A stretch of 64,000 nt of DNA from Planctomycetota bacterium (GTDB lineage Bacteria; Planctomycetota; Planctomycetia; Pirellulales; UBA1268), in contig JAPOIM010000004.1 in the NCBI GenBank assembly GCA_029978905.1, positions 1-64,000 on the forward strand. Direction: 5' to 3'. Both the position numbers and the translations under genes were made by a program. Below are positions 34,756 to 43,780 of the stretch, one piece after another (the stretch's first letter is position 1; each line of letters begins with the position of its first letter). Under the pieces are notes generated by a model. It saw only the letters and a program-made list of their open reading frames with translations. It had not been told where the DNA came from and made no database searches.

Positions 34756-35910
34756 TCAGTCGAGCCAGTCGTTGTCTGCGAGCCGTTCTGGAGCGTAGGT
34801 TTCGGTGACGTAGCTGATGTCTTTGGAAATCAGGGCTTCGACTTCGAGTTTGAAGCCGTTGGAAAGCATCTGGCTGATCTCTTTCTGCCACCCCTTTTTA
34901 TTCACAAACCAGGGGTAGGCGGCAATTTGCTTGGCCCGTTTGACGTCGGAGTCGGAGAGGGCGATCTGCACGCTGGGCGACAGGTTGCACCGTTCGTAGT
35001 CGATGCTCCGAAGGCCGAGGAACTTGGCTTCAGGAATAGCCATCCGCTTCGACTCGTAGGCGAGGTTCATCGATCCCTGCTTGAGCACCGAGTAGATGTA
35101 GTACCCCCAGGGGTCGTTATCGAGCAGGCAATACACCGGCAGTTTGAGTTCGTGGTGCAGCCGATTGAGCAGTCGCCGGACGCCGCGAGGAGGTTGCCCG
35201 CCACCGTGGGTGAGGAGGCACCCGTGTTTCCTCCAGAACTTGTCTTCGTTGAAGCGTCGCCAGACAGTGTCTTTTTCGACGTGCAGGATGAAGCTCGCGT
35301 CGCACTTCTTAAACTTGATCACATCGGCTTCGACGATCGACGGGATGCTGTAGCCGCCTGAGCCCATGCGTGCGCAGTCGATTTCGTCGCCCGAATCCTC
35401 CAGCACGATCGGGCCCACCATACCCCCGCGATTGCTCGCATAGACGTGCAGTTCTTCGCGCAAACTCTCGAGGGTGACCTCAAGGTCCTCGATCATTGGG
35501 TCGCACTCGTCTTGCGTGGCGAAGGTCTCTTCGCGTGTTCCCTCGATCGTGTGCTTGAGCAGGTAGTAAAGACCTCGGATGCTGGTGGTCTTCTGCTGTT
35601 CGATCAACTGCTTGCAGCCACTGGCCACCAGCAGCGTCTGCATGTAACTCTTCGCCTGGGAAAGATTGAATAGCTGTCGGCAGTTTTTCTGCGAGCCCAT
35701 CTCGATGATCCGCTTCGCTTTGTTGAAGCGGACGTTGGAGAGGCTGCGGGTGGGGATGTCGAGATGCGGATCACGCCGTTTGGCGGCGGCGGACACCACG
35801 CCGTCGGCCAAGCCGACGATCAGGTTTCGCGTTTTTTCGTCGACCGGGGGAAGCTTAGGCCGTGTCTGCTTGCCTGTGGTGGACTGAGAACGCTTTGATC
35901 CGGCGGGCAT
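34756..35910 (-). CDS. top6A: DNA topoisomerase VI subunit A (Spo11-like)
   Basis: A 384-residue protein of the Spo11/Top6A family, which cleaves both DNA strands through a tyrosine. The winged-helix catalytic motif is SIRGLYY with R112 and the presumed nucleophile Y116. The Toprim domain carries E212 (LHVEKDTVWRRF) and D264-x-D266 (LLDNDPWGYYIYS). The C-terminal block WQKEISQMLSNGFKLEVEAL is also family-typical. AGGAGA lies ten bases before the ATG. Active topoisomerase VI needs the ATPase subunit B, normally encoded next door, and neither neighbour encodes it. It may be elsewhere in the genome, or this protein may work alone or with another partner. Confidence 0.92.
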   Translation of the reverse strand: MPAGSKRSQSTTGKQTRPKLPPVDEKTRNLIVGLADGVVSAAAKRRDPHLDIPTRSLSNVRFNKAKRIIEMGSQKNCRQLFNLSQAKSYMQTLLVASGCKQLIEQQKTTSIRGLYYLLKHTIEGTREETFATQDECDPMIEDLEVTLESLREELHVYASNRGGMVGPIVLEDSGDEIDCARMGSGGYSIPSIVEADVIKFKKCDASFILHVEKDTVWRRFNEDKFWRKHGCLLTHGGGQPPRGVRRLLNRLHHELKLPVYCLLDNDPWGYYIYSVLKQGSMNLAYESKRMAIPEAKFLGLRSIDYERCNLSPSVQIALSDSDVKRAKQIAAYPWFVNKKGWQKEISQMLSNGFKLEVEALISKDISYVTETYAPERLADNDWLD

Positions 35911-35992
35911 CTGAGATAATCTCCTGGAGGGGCGGCGACCTGTGTCGCCGTAGACAGCCTACTTTCGCCACCTTCGCGGATACACCACCACC

Positions 35993-36112
35993 ATGATCAA
36001 AACCGGGCTCGCCTACCTGCTGATGGTGCTGGTGATGTCTTTGGGCGTGCTGATCGTCGGGCGATCCAACGGCCGACTTGCTCCAGGCGAAGAGCGGCCG
36101 AAGAAGAAGTAG
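35993..36112 (+). CDS. 39-residue single-pass membrane peptide
   Basis: A short frame reading MIKTGLAYLLMVLVMSLGVL and onward, with one hydrophobic helix (about residues 5-22) and a basic tail ending in RPKKK. It lies in the 293-base divergent gap between top6A and the DegT gene. There is no strong ribosome site before the ATG, but the clean helix-plus-charged-tail composition looks like a real small membrane protein. The rest of the gap holds nothing I recognise. Confidence 0.4.
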   Translation: MIKTGLAYLLMVLVMSLGVLIVGRSNGRLAPGEERPKKK

Positions 36113-36203
36113 GCCCGGCCTGCGTCCCTGCCCCACCGGTTTCCAAGGGGCTCGAGCGGCGTCGTCTTCTGCAAAATCATCGCAAGCCAAGCCCGATCGG
36201 GCT

Positions 36204-37496
36204 CTAGCAGCGAACGTCGTCGGCACGGCCCACAGCGTTGATCCGTCGCAAAAACCGTGGGGGTTGCAGGCCGGTGTCGGCGTTTTGCTGCTGCCCTTGG
36301 GCGTCGCTCGCCACTGGCGGAAGCGGCAGTTCGAAAAACTCGGCGATGCGGCCGACTACGGTTCGCTGTTCGTCGTGCGTGAGTTCCGGATAAATCGGCA
36401 GCGCCAAGGTCTCAAGGGCTGCCTGCTCGGTGGCTGGCAGGCTTCCCTGCTCGCAGCCGACGTAGCGGAAGCACTGCTGCATGTGCAGCGGGACCGGGTA
36501 GTAGATCTCGGTGGCAACGCCACGTTCGCGGAGATGGGTGCGAAGGTTGTCGCGGTGGCCGCCGGGTACGCGGATCACGAACTGGTTCCACACGTGCCGC
36601 CCGCGAGGTTCGTCGCTTGGCAGGACAATCCGGCCTTCGAGGTCAGCCTGCCGGAAAAGTTCTGTGTACCGAGCCGCGTTGGCCTGCCGCTGGCTTGTCC
36701 AGGTGTCGAGGTGGGGCAGCTTGACCCGCAGCACGGCGGCTTGAATCGAGTCGAGCCGGCTGTTGATGCCAACCACCTGGTGGTAGTAGCGAGGTTCCAT
36801 GCCGTGGACGCGAAGCAACCGCAGTCGCTCGGCAAGGTCGTCACGGGTGGTGGTCACAAAGCCGCCGTCCCCAAAGCCGCCAAGGTTCTTCGTGGGGTAG
36901 AAGCTAAAGCAGCCGATGTCGCCGAGGCCGCCGGTGCAGCGGCCATGCCAGGTGGAGAGAATGGACTGAGCGGCGTCTTCAATCACCGGAATGCCCGCGT
37001 GTTCGGCGATTGGCAGAATCGCGTCCATGTCGGCGGTGCGGCCGAAAAGGTGCACCGGGATGATCGCCCGGCTCCGCGGAGACATCTTTCGCAGGAGGTC
37101 GGTGGGGTCGAGGAGATACGTCTCCGGATCGATGTCGACGAAGACCGGGGTGGCTCCCAGCCGCGTGACCGCGCTGGCGGTGGCGAAGAACGTGTAACTG
37201 GGTAGGAGCACTTCATCGCCGGGCTCGATATCGACAGCCATCAGCGCCAGCAGCAACGCGTCGCTGCCCGACGCGCACCCGATCGCATGTGGCACGCCCA
37301 GTGTGCGGGCGAGTTCGCCCTCGAGTTCCTCAACGTCCGGGCCGAGGACAAACCTTCCAGAGTCGCAAACCCGCCGGATGGCGGCCAGCAGCTCCTCTTG
37401 GAGTGCCGCGTACTGGCGATCAAGCGCCAGGAGCCCGACGGAAGGCAGGAGCTCGGCCTGAGGGGCGTTTGAACCATCGAGCGTTGTGCGAATCAT
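36204..37496 (-). CDS. DegT/DnrJ/EryC1/StrS sugar aminotransferase
   Basis: A 430-residue PLP-dependent aminotransferase that would aminate a nucleotide-linked keto sugar for surface polysaccharide or glycan synthesis. The PLP lysine is K203 in FYPTKNLGGFGDGG; EDAAQS and CASGSDALLLAL are the other cofactor blocks, and VVGINSRLDSIQAAVL is the standard C-terminal domain entry. The start at 37496 (MIRTTLDG) is chosen over 37559, which adds 21 residues without similarity. No sugar-nucleotide genes are adjacent, so the substrate is unknown. Confidence 0.9.
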   Translation of the reverse strand: MIRTTLDGSNAPQAELLPSVGLLALDRQYAALQEELLAAIRRVCDSGRFVLGPDVEELEGELARTLGVPHAIGCASGSDALLLALMAVDIEPGDEVLLPSYTFFATASAVTRLGATPVFVDIDPETYLLDPTDLLRKMSPRSRAIIPVHLFGRTADMDAILPIAEHAGIPVIEDAAQSILSTWHGRCTGGLGDIGCFSFYPTKNLGGFGDGGFVTTTRDDLAERLRLLRVHGMEPRYYHQVVGINSRLDSIQAAVLRVKLPHLDTWTSQRQANAARYTELFRQADLEGRIVLPSDEPRGRHVWNQFVIRVPGGHRDNLRTHLRERGVATEIYYPVPLHMQQCFRYVGCEQGSLPATEQAALETLALPIYPELTHDEQRTVVGRIAEFFELPLPPVASDAQGQQQNADTGLQPPRFLRRINAVGRADDVRC

Positions 37497-37719
37497 GGAA
37501 GCGACTACTCCGAGAGCTCCGGGCTGGATGCCCGGAAACAACCACCACGTCCTGTCCAAGATCGACCGGGAGGCTTGCTCCGCTGAAATCGATTGGGCAA
37601 GTGAAAACGATCCAGGCTGTCGAAATAGGAAACTTCACCATGCGGGGCAAGGTCAGGTGGGCCCCGGAAAACGCCGTTGAGCAAGCCCCGTCTCGCCAGG
37701 ATTGCCCTGCTCCACTGAA
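37497..37719. other. Intergenic region upstream of the DegT gene
   Basis: Together with the tex leader this makes a 416-base gap between divergent genes. Reading frames in it are short, lack signal or family features and vary in composition, so I call none. Apart from the promoter candidate at 37720-37749 I see no recognisable RNA structure or repeat in it. Confidence 0.5.
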
Positions 37720-37749
37720 TTGACACTTGCCCCCCGCGAACCCTAGATT
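37720..37749 (+). promoter_or_regulatory. Candidate promoter for tex
   Basis: A perfect -35 box TTGACA (37720-37725) is followed 18 bases later by TAGATT (37744-37749, four of six to consensus). Transcription would start near 37756, leaving a leader of roughly 155 bases before tex. The -10 match is modest. Confidence 0.4.
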
Positions 37750-37912
37750 CACGGCATTCCTAGGGCGGTGTGCTGCCTCGCGTGCAGGCAGGGTTCGTTT
37801 GGGAGGCCGTCCGGCGGCGTGCCCACGAGTATTTGTCGAGGGATAAAAGCCCTGTTCTTCGACGTGTCTTTGCAGAGAATTGTGCGGCAGGTCTTGCGAC
37901 GCCGCGTGTGGC

Positions 37913-40810
37913 ATGGGTTCTACAAGTGCCAATTCGCCGGCAGCGTCTGCTGCGGCCTCTGTCGTGCAGGTTCCTATCGACCTGCGTCGTCTTGCTGACC
38001 GGCTCGGCCTGCCCGAGGCGGATGTCGCTGCCGTCATCACGCTGCTCGATGCCGGAAATACCGTCCCATTTGTGTCGCGGTACCGCCGTGATCAGACGGG
38101 GGGGCTCGACGAACTCGCGGTGCGACGTGTTGCTCAGGAAATCTCGCGGGCTCGGCAACTGGCCGACCGAAAGCAGACCGTCCTCAGGTCGATTGAGAAC
38201 CAAGGAAAGCTCACCGCGGAGTTGACCACGGGCGTGCTCGCGGCGCAAACGGGGAAGGAACTGGAGGACATCTACCTCCCCTTCAAGCCCAAGAAACTGT
38301 CACTCGCGGAGATCGCGCGTCAGCGACGACTCGAACCGCTGGCACGGGAAATCCTGGCGGCAGCCCCAGCGGCCATCGATCTGGACCGCCGTGCAGCCGA
38401 CTTCGTGGATGCGGATGGGCAGGTGGCCACGGCTGCCGACGCCTTGCTTGGCGTGGGGCACATCATTGCCGATGAGTTTGCGGCCCGAGCGGAGGTTCGG
38501 CAGCGACTGCGGGCGATTCTCGAAAAGAGCGGTCAGCTCCGAAGCCAACGGCTGGAGGCGGAGGGGAAGCCAATCTCGAAGGACGCCAAGCATTATCGCG
38601 ACTACTTCGATTACACCGAGCATGTTCAGCGGATCCCGCCGCACCGTGGCCTTGCGATCAATCGCGGAGAGCGAGCGAAGATCCTGCGGGTGCGCGTTGA
38701 AGGCCCGGTTGAAGAGATGCAGGCCGCGGTGGAGGAAATCGTGGTGCCCGAGGGGCATCCACATGCGGATTTTCTCAAGGGCTGTGTCCGTGATGCGATT
38801 AACAGGTTGGTGCTGCCGAGCCTCGAGCGGGAGCTGCGTCGGGAAATCACCGAACAGTGCGAGCAGCATGCCGTTGAGGTGTTTGCGAGGAATCTGCGGC
38901 ACCTGATTCTCCAGCCACCTGTTGCCGGGAAGCGTGTGCTTGCCATCGATCCCGCCTTTAAGAGCGGCTGCAAGGTTGTGGTGGTGGATCCATACGGCAC
39001 GCCGCTCGAACACGATGTGCTCCACATCGTTGGTAAGTCGGAGAAACGTGAAGAGGCTGCCACGAAGCTGACGGCGCTTGTGGAAAAGCATGACGTCCAG
39101 GTGATCGCCATCGGCAATGGGGCGGCGGGCCGTGAAGCCGAGGGCTTTGTGGCCGACTTGGTCGCTGGGCCACTGGCGGATCGTGGCTTGGAGTATGTGG
39201 TCGTCAATGAGGCGGGCGCGAGCGTCTACTCCACGAGTGCGTTTGCGCGGGAGGAGTTTCCGCAGCACGATGCCTCGATTCGCAGCGCGATTTCGATTGG
39301 GCGACGTCTGCAGGATCCGCTCTCGGAACTGGTCAAGATTGAGCCGGCCAATATCGGCGTGGGGCTCTATCAGCACGACGTGCGTGCGAAGCATCTGCAC
39401 GCCTCGCTCGATGCGGTGGTCGAGAGCTGCGTCAACTACGTCGGTGTCGACGTCAACACGGCAAGCCCTGCCCTGCTGCGGTATGTCTCCGGACTCAATC
39501 AGGCGATCGCCCGCGGCATCGCCGAATGGCGGGCGGCAAAGGGGGCGTTTCAGACGCGGCAGCAGCTGCGCGAGGTGCCTGGCTTTGGCGAGGCCACCTA
39601 TGTGCAGGCCGCCGGCTTTCTGAAGATTGGTGGGGGAAGCAATCCGCTCGACGCCACCTGGATTCATCCTGAAAGCTACGCCGTGGCTGAGCGGATATTG
39701 GAACGGCTCGGGGCGAGCGTGCAGGATCTCTCAGGTCGCGAACGCACCGAGAAACTCTCGCAAGAATTGGCCAAACTCGACCTCGACGCACTCGCGAAAG
39801 AGTTCGAGGTGGGGCGGCTGCTCCTCGACGACATCGTTGAGCAACTCACCCGCCCCGGGCGGGATCCTCGCGAAGATCTGCCGCGTCCCTTTTTCAAGAA
39901 GGGTGTGCTCAAGCTCGAGGACCTCGAAGTGGGCATGGAGCTCATGGGAGCGGTGCTCAACGTCGTCGACTTTGGCGCGTTTGTCGACATCGGTCTTCAC
40001 GACAGTGGCCTCGTGCACATCAGTCAGCTGTCTCGCAAGTTTGTCAAAGACCCGCACGACTTCTTGACCGTAGGCCAGGTGGTGAAGGTCTGGGTGCTCG
40101 AACTCGACAAGAATCGTCGACGGGTGGCGTTGACCATGATTCAGCCCGGTCAGCCTCAGCAGGCAAGTGGGCGAAGCCGAGGGGATCGTCGGCGAGGCGA
40201 GGCCCAGGCGGACCGGCCGCAGGGTGATCGCCGGGAACGACGAACAGGGCCAGCCGGTCAGCGAGATGAAGGCGATCGCGGAGGCAACGCTCGCGGTGCT
40301 TCCAGGCGTGGGCCACGCGGGGGGCGTCGTGACGGCGGCGGGCCCCAGGGGGCACCACGTGGGCGGATGGGAGGTGCGGAGAGCCGAAGGCCACGTGTGC
40401 CTGCGCCTCCGATCACGGAAGCGATGCGTGAAGGGCGTGAGCCGCTCCGCACGTTTGGAGACCTCTTTCAGTTCGTCAAGCAGAACGACGAACCTGAGGC
40501 CGCGCCAGAGAAGAAGAAACGCCGGCGTCGCTCGAAGAAGAAGCCGCAACCGGATGGTGAGCAGCCAGTGGTCGGGCAGGAAGACGCAGCGATGCCTTCC
40601 CCGGCGGGAGAGGCGAGCATCTCTGGTGAGAGTGCAGCCGACAAGGAACGCCCACGCGAGAGCGTGCCTGCAGAGGCGGCGGAAGCCACATCGCAGACGC
40701 CACCTGCAGCCGCCGATGCGTCTCCGACCTCGAGCGAAATGCCCGCGTCCGTCCGCGATGATGCGGATGGTCAACAGGGCGAGCGGGCGGAAGCCTCACC
40801 TGAAGGGTGA
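37913..40810 (+). CDS. tex: Tex RNA-binding transcription accessory protein
   Basis: A 965-residue cytoplasmic protein. The start at 37913 (MGSTSANSPAASAAASVV) is the first ATG that leads into the conserved helical N-terminus (LADRLGLPEADVAAVITLLD). It is followed by the YqgF/RNase-H-like domain (KRVLAIDPAFKSGCKVVVVD), helix-hairpin-helix units (GVDVNTASPALLRYVSGLNQ) and an S1 RNA-binding domain (GAVLNVVDFGAFVDIGLHDS). After S1 there is an extra tail of about 220 residues, rich first in Arg/Gly, then Lys/Arg, then acidic and Ala-rich. Most Tex proteins end soon after S1. Confidence 0.93.
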   Translation: MGSTSANSPAASAAASVVQVPIDLRRLADRLGLPEADVAAVITLLDAGNTVPFVSRYRRDQTGGLDELAVRRVAQEISRARQLADRKQTVLRSIENQGKLTAELTTGVLAAQTGKELEDIYLPFKPKKLSLAEIARQRRLEPLAREILAAAPAAIDLDRRAADFVDADGQVATAADALLGVGHIIADEFAARAEVRQRLRAILEKSGQLRSQRLEAEGKPISKDAKHYRDYFDYTEHVQRIPPHRGLAINRGERAKILRVRVEGPVEEMQAAVEEIVVPEGHPHADFLKGCVRDAINRLVLPSLERELRREITEQCEQHAVEVFARNLRHLILQPPVAGKRVLAIDPAFKSGCKVVVVDPYGTPLEHDVLHIVGKSEKREEAATKLTALVEKHDVQVIAIGNGAAGREAEGFVADLVAGPLADRGLEYVVVNEAGASVYSTSAFAREEFPQHDASIRSAISIGRRLQDPLSELVKIEPANIGVGLYQHDVRAKHLHASLDAVVESCVNYVGVDVNTASPALLRYVSGLNQAIARGIAEWRAAKGAFQTRQQLREVPGFGEATYVQAAGFLKIGGGSNPLDATWIHPESYAVAERILERLGASVQDLSGRERTEKLSQELAKLDLDALAKEFEVGRLLLDDIVEQLTRPGRDPREDLPRPFFKKGVLKLEDLEVGMELMGAVLNVVDFGAFVDIGLHDSGLVHISQLSRKFVKDPHDFLTVGQVVKVWVLELDKNRRRVALTMIQPGQPQQASGRSRGDRRRGEAQADRPQGDRRERRTGPAGQRDEGDRGGNARGASRRGPRGGRRDGGGPQGAPRGRMGGAESRRPRVPAPPITEAMREGREPLRTFGDLFQFVKQNDEPEAAPEKKKRRRRSKKKPQPDGEQPVVGQEDAAMPSPAGEASISGESAADKERPRESVPAEAAEATSQTPPAAADASPTSSEMPASVRDDADGQQGERAEASPEG

Positions 40811-40818
40811 CGGGCGGT

Positions 40819-41040
40819 TTAACGCTCTCGGAAGGTGATCCGACCCTTGGTGAGGTCGTAAGGGGAAAGTTCGACTTTCACCTTGTCGCCAGGCACGATT
40901 CGGATGAAGTTCTTCCGCATTTTTCCAGCAACGTGCGCGTTGACGATGTGGCCGCCGTTGATCTGCACTCGGAAGCGGGTGTTGGCGAGGGCTTGGGTTA
41001 CCGTCCCTTCCACTTCTAGGGCCTGCTCTTTTTCCGCCAT
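40819..41040 (-). CDS. infA: Translation initiation factor IF-1
   Basis: A 73-residue OB-fold protein that binds the ribosomal A site during initiation. The family sequence is nearly canonical: [20 protein letters not shown], then [20 protein letters not shown] and the end [15 protein letters not shown]. It converges with tex, eight bases apart, and lies 202 bases downstream of prfB on the same strand. That 202-base gap shows no other feature. Confidence 0.96.
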   Translation of the reverse strand: MAEKEQALEVEGTVTQALANTRFRVQINGGHIVNAHVAGKMRKNFIRIVPGDKVKVELSPYDLTKGRITFRER

Positions 41041-41242
41041 GTATTCCTTCGGGGGCTGAGGTCACGACTTTGCGGGGAAAACCCCGGCAAACAGTTTTTC
41101 TGTGACGCAACTATGACGCACCAAGGCTCGATCGTCCAGCAGAACTGGCCAAGTCGCTCGTTCGGAACGCTTTCGCCCTTCCGGGGGGCTCGCAGTGGCG
41201 GCGCTGGTCGAGGGGCCGTTTGGGCGAGTGGAAGGGCTTCTC

Positions 41243-42380
41243 TCAATCGTCTTGATCGCCGCCAGCGGAACTCGAGGGAATGGCGTCAGACGCCCGCCAC
41301 TTGAGGTAGGCGTCGAAAAAGCCGTCGAGATCGCCATCGAGGACGGACTGGAAGTTGCCGACGGCATGGCCGGTCCGTTGGTCCTTCACGCGCTGGTCTG
41401 GGTGGAGGAAATAGTTTCGAATCTGAGAGCCAAAGCCGGTTTTGGGCTGTTGCTTGTAGCGTGCGAGTTGCTCCGCCTCTTTCTTCTCTTCCTCAAACCG
41501 GGCCAGCCGCGCGCGGAGCATCTTACGGGCGGTTGCTCGGTTTTTGTGCTGGCTTCGCTCGCTCTGGCACTGCACAACGATGTTGGTGGGAAGGTGCGTC
41601 AGTCGGATGGCGCTCGATGTTTTATTGACATGCTGGCCACCCGCACCACTCGCCCGGAAAACGTCCTCCCGGATCTCGTCGTCGTTGAGTTCGATTTCGG
41701 TGTCGTCGTCTGCAATTTCAGGAGACACATCGACCGCGGCAAAGCTGGTCTGCCGTTTCCCTTCAGCGTTGAATGGGCTGATGCGGACTAAGCGGTGCAT
41801 CCCCATCTCGCCTTTCAGGTAGCCATAGGCCCAGGGGCCGCGGATGGCGATCGTGGCATGCTGAATGCCCGCGACGTCGTCATCCTGCCGGTCAAGCAGT
41901 TCAACGCTGTAGTCGTGTTTGCTCGCCCATGAGGAGTACATCCTCAGGAGCATCTCAGCCCAGTCGTTGGCATCCGTCCCGCCGTCTCGCGCGTGGAGCG
42001 ACATGATCGCGTCGGCGGCGTCGTGTGGGCCGGAGAGGAGCGAGGTGAGTTCGAGGGCGGCGACGAGTGTCTCGAGCCGCTCGGTTTCACTGGCGAGTTC
42101 GGCTTCGAGCGACGCGTCTTCCGCAGCGAGTTCTGCCAGCGCCTCAATGTCGTCACTGACGGCCAAGGCTTCGTCAAGCGGCTTGAGAACCGAGTTGATG
42201 CCCTTCAGTTCCGCGACGGTGGCCTGCGCTTTTTCCGCGTTGCCCCAGAAACCGCTCTCTGCCATCTCACCTTCGATGCGGGCGGCTGCTTTCTTGCGAC
42301 CAGCCCAGTCAAAGAGAGTCCCGCAGCTGGAGCAGGCGGGCCCGGATGGTTTCGGAGCGGGCGATGAGAGCGGTATCCAT
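41243..42380 (-). CDS. prfB: Peptide chain release factor 2, programmed +1 frameshift
   Basis: RF2 terminates translation at UGA and UAA. The gene is in two frames: 23 codons from the ATG at 42380 (MDTALIARSETIRARLLQLR...) end at an in-frame TGA (42309-42311). A +1 shift over the site CTT-TGA-C continues with DWAGRKKAAARIEGEM to the stop at 41243, giving 378 residues. The stop-codon recognition tripeptide SPF is seen in LVRISPFNAEGKR, and the catalytic GGQ in GAGGQHVNKTSS. Frameshifting autoregulates RF2 levels in most bacteria. Confidence 0.94.
42305..42326 (-). promoter_or_regulatory. prfB frameshift site
   Basis: On the minus strand the shift site reads CTTTGAC, the classic slippery CTT followed by an in-frame TGA and a C in the poor-termination context. 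The internal Shine-Dalgarno-like stimulator just upstream is GCGGGA, weaker than the AGGGGG of E. coli. A single-base skip joins the two frames exactly. Confidence 0.85.
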
Positions 42381-42492
42381 GCAGCGACCTAACAGGTGGC
42401 AATCAAGCCAAGGCAACGGCCCCGAGTCTAGGGATCGGGGCAGAGGCACGGAAGGGGCAGAGACGCAGCAGGGGGATCCCTCGCTTTGCCGA

Positions 42493-43716
42493 TCAGATCC
42501 GAGCCACGCGGCTGCCCGGAAGGCGGCGGATGAGTCGCCGGGTTTCCAGGAGACTGAGTGTTGCCAGGACCTGTGCGGCCTCAAGGCCGCTGCGGTCGAT
42601 CACCTGGTCGACGAGGCAGGCTTCCGGCGTCGCGGGAATCGCTGCCAACACGCCACGCTCGAGCTCGCTGAGGAGCAGCTCGGCTGGCCGGCTCGCGGGC
42701 GATGCCGCGGACGGTGCGGGGCTGCTGCTGTGGGGCTCGGCAATGGTTTGCTGGAGGGGGCCGAGCTCTTCGAGAATGTCGTCGATGCTGCCGACGAGCT
42801 TTGCGCCGTCTTGAATGAGCCGATGGCATCCTTTCGACATGCTGCAGCCGATGTCGCCAGGCACGGCAAACACCTCACGGCCCTGCTCGCCGGCAAGCCT
42901 CGCCGTGATCATCGCACCGGAGCGTTCCGCCGCCTGCACCACGACCACGCCAAGTGAGAGGCCAGCGATGATTCGATTCCGCTGCGGGAACGCTCCGACA
43001 AAGGGCTTGGTGAACGGAGGGAGTTCGCTAATCAATGCGCCTGCGTGGGCGATTTCGTCGGCGAGGGCGCCATGCTCCGGGGGGTAGATCTGCAACACAC
43101 CACTGCCGAGGACGGCGAGGGTGCGGCCGGACGCCGAGAGCGCCCCGCGGTGTGCGGCGGCATCGATCCCGCGGGCGAGTCCGCTGACGACTGTATATCC
43201 CGCACGAGCAAGGGCTCCACCAAGTTGTTCGGCGACCTTGAGACCGTAGGGAGTGGCATGCCGCGCCCCAACCACGGCGACGGCGAACGCATCGGTGGAT
43301 TGCACCTCGCCCCGCACGAAGAGGACGCTCGGGGGATCGTCGATGCGGCGAAGAGACGTTGGGAAGCGCGGGTCGCCGTCGAGCAGGATTTCGACACCTC
43401 GTGCCTGGCACGCCGTCAGCATCCGCTGGGCCTCGTGTGGAGACGATTCTCGGATTGCGGCAGTCACGGCGGGTTTGACCCCATTCACCTGCAGGAGTTC
43501 TGCGTCGCTCGCTGCTAGCACGTGCTCGGGGCTGCCGAAGTGCTCGATGAGCCGCTGCCGCGCCCGCGGCCCCACTCCTGGCACGTTGATCAACTGCAGA
43601 TGTGCCCGGAGGACCAGCTCCCTGTCGGACGAATTGTCGAGGGGATGGGCTTCCCGCGGGGAGCCGGGCAGTGGCCCGGACGGAGCAGCCTGGGCAGCCG
43701 TTGGCGAAAGAGACAT
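42493..43716 (-). CDS. dprA: DNA-processing protein A (DprA/Smf)
   Basis: A 407-residue protein that loads RecA on incoming single-stranded DNA in natural transformation. The ATG at 43716 has GGGAGG six bases upstream and is better than the TTG at 43722. An HhH-type N-terminal domain (LINVPGVGPRARQRLIEHFG) precedes the Rossmann core with VVGARHATPYGLKVAEQLGG and SGLARGIDAAAHRGAL, and the C-terminal winged helix is present (LERGVLAAIPATPEACLVDQ). Length and order fit the family. Confidence 0.93.
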   Translation of the reverse strand: MSLSPTAAQAAPSGPLPGSPREAHPLDNSSDRELVLRAHLQLINVPGVGPRARQRLIEHFGSPEHVLAASDAELLQVNGVKPAVTAAIRESSPHEAQRMLTACQARGVEILLDGDPRFPTSLRRIDDPPSVLFVRGEVQSTDAFAVAVVGARHATPYGLKVAEQLGGALARAGYTVVSGLARGIDAAAHRGALSASGRTLAVLGSGVLQIYPPEHGALADEIAHAGALISELPPFTKPFVGAFPQRNRIIAGLSLGVVVVQAAERSGAMITARLAGEQGREVFAVPGDIGCSMSKGCHRLIQDGAKLVGSIDDILEELGPLQQTIAEPHSSSPAPSAASPASRPAELLLSELERGVLAAIPATPEACLVDQVIDRSGLEAAQVLATLSLLETRRLIRRLPGSRVARI

Positions 43717-43780
43717 GTGCAACCTCCCTGGCGGGGAACGTGAACATTTGTCACGTTGTACCCCCAGTGGAGGGGCTGCG

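Noticed and set aside
37420-38040. 206-codon minus-strand frame across the DegT-tex gap
   Set aside because: It overlaps both the DegT start and the tex N-terminus, has Arg/Ser-rich random composition and no ribosome site.
38300-39667. 455-codon minus-strand frame
   Set aside because: It is antisense to the conserved YqgF and HhH parts of tex and shows no motif.
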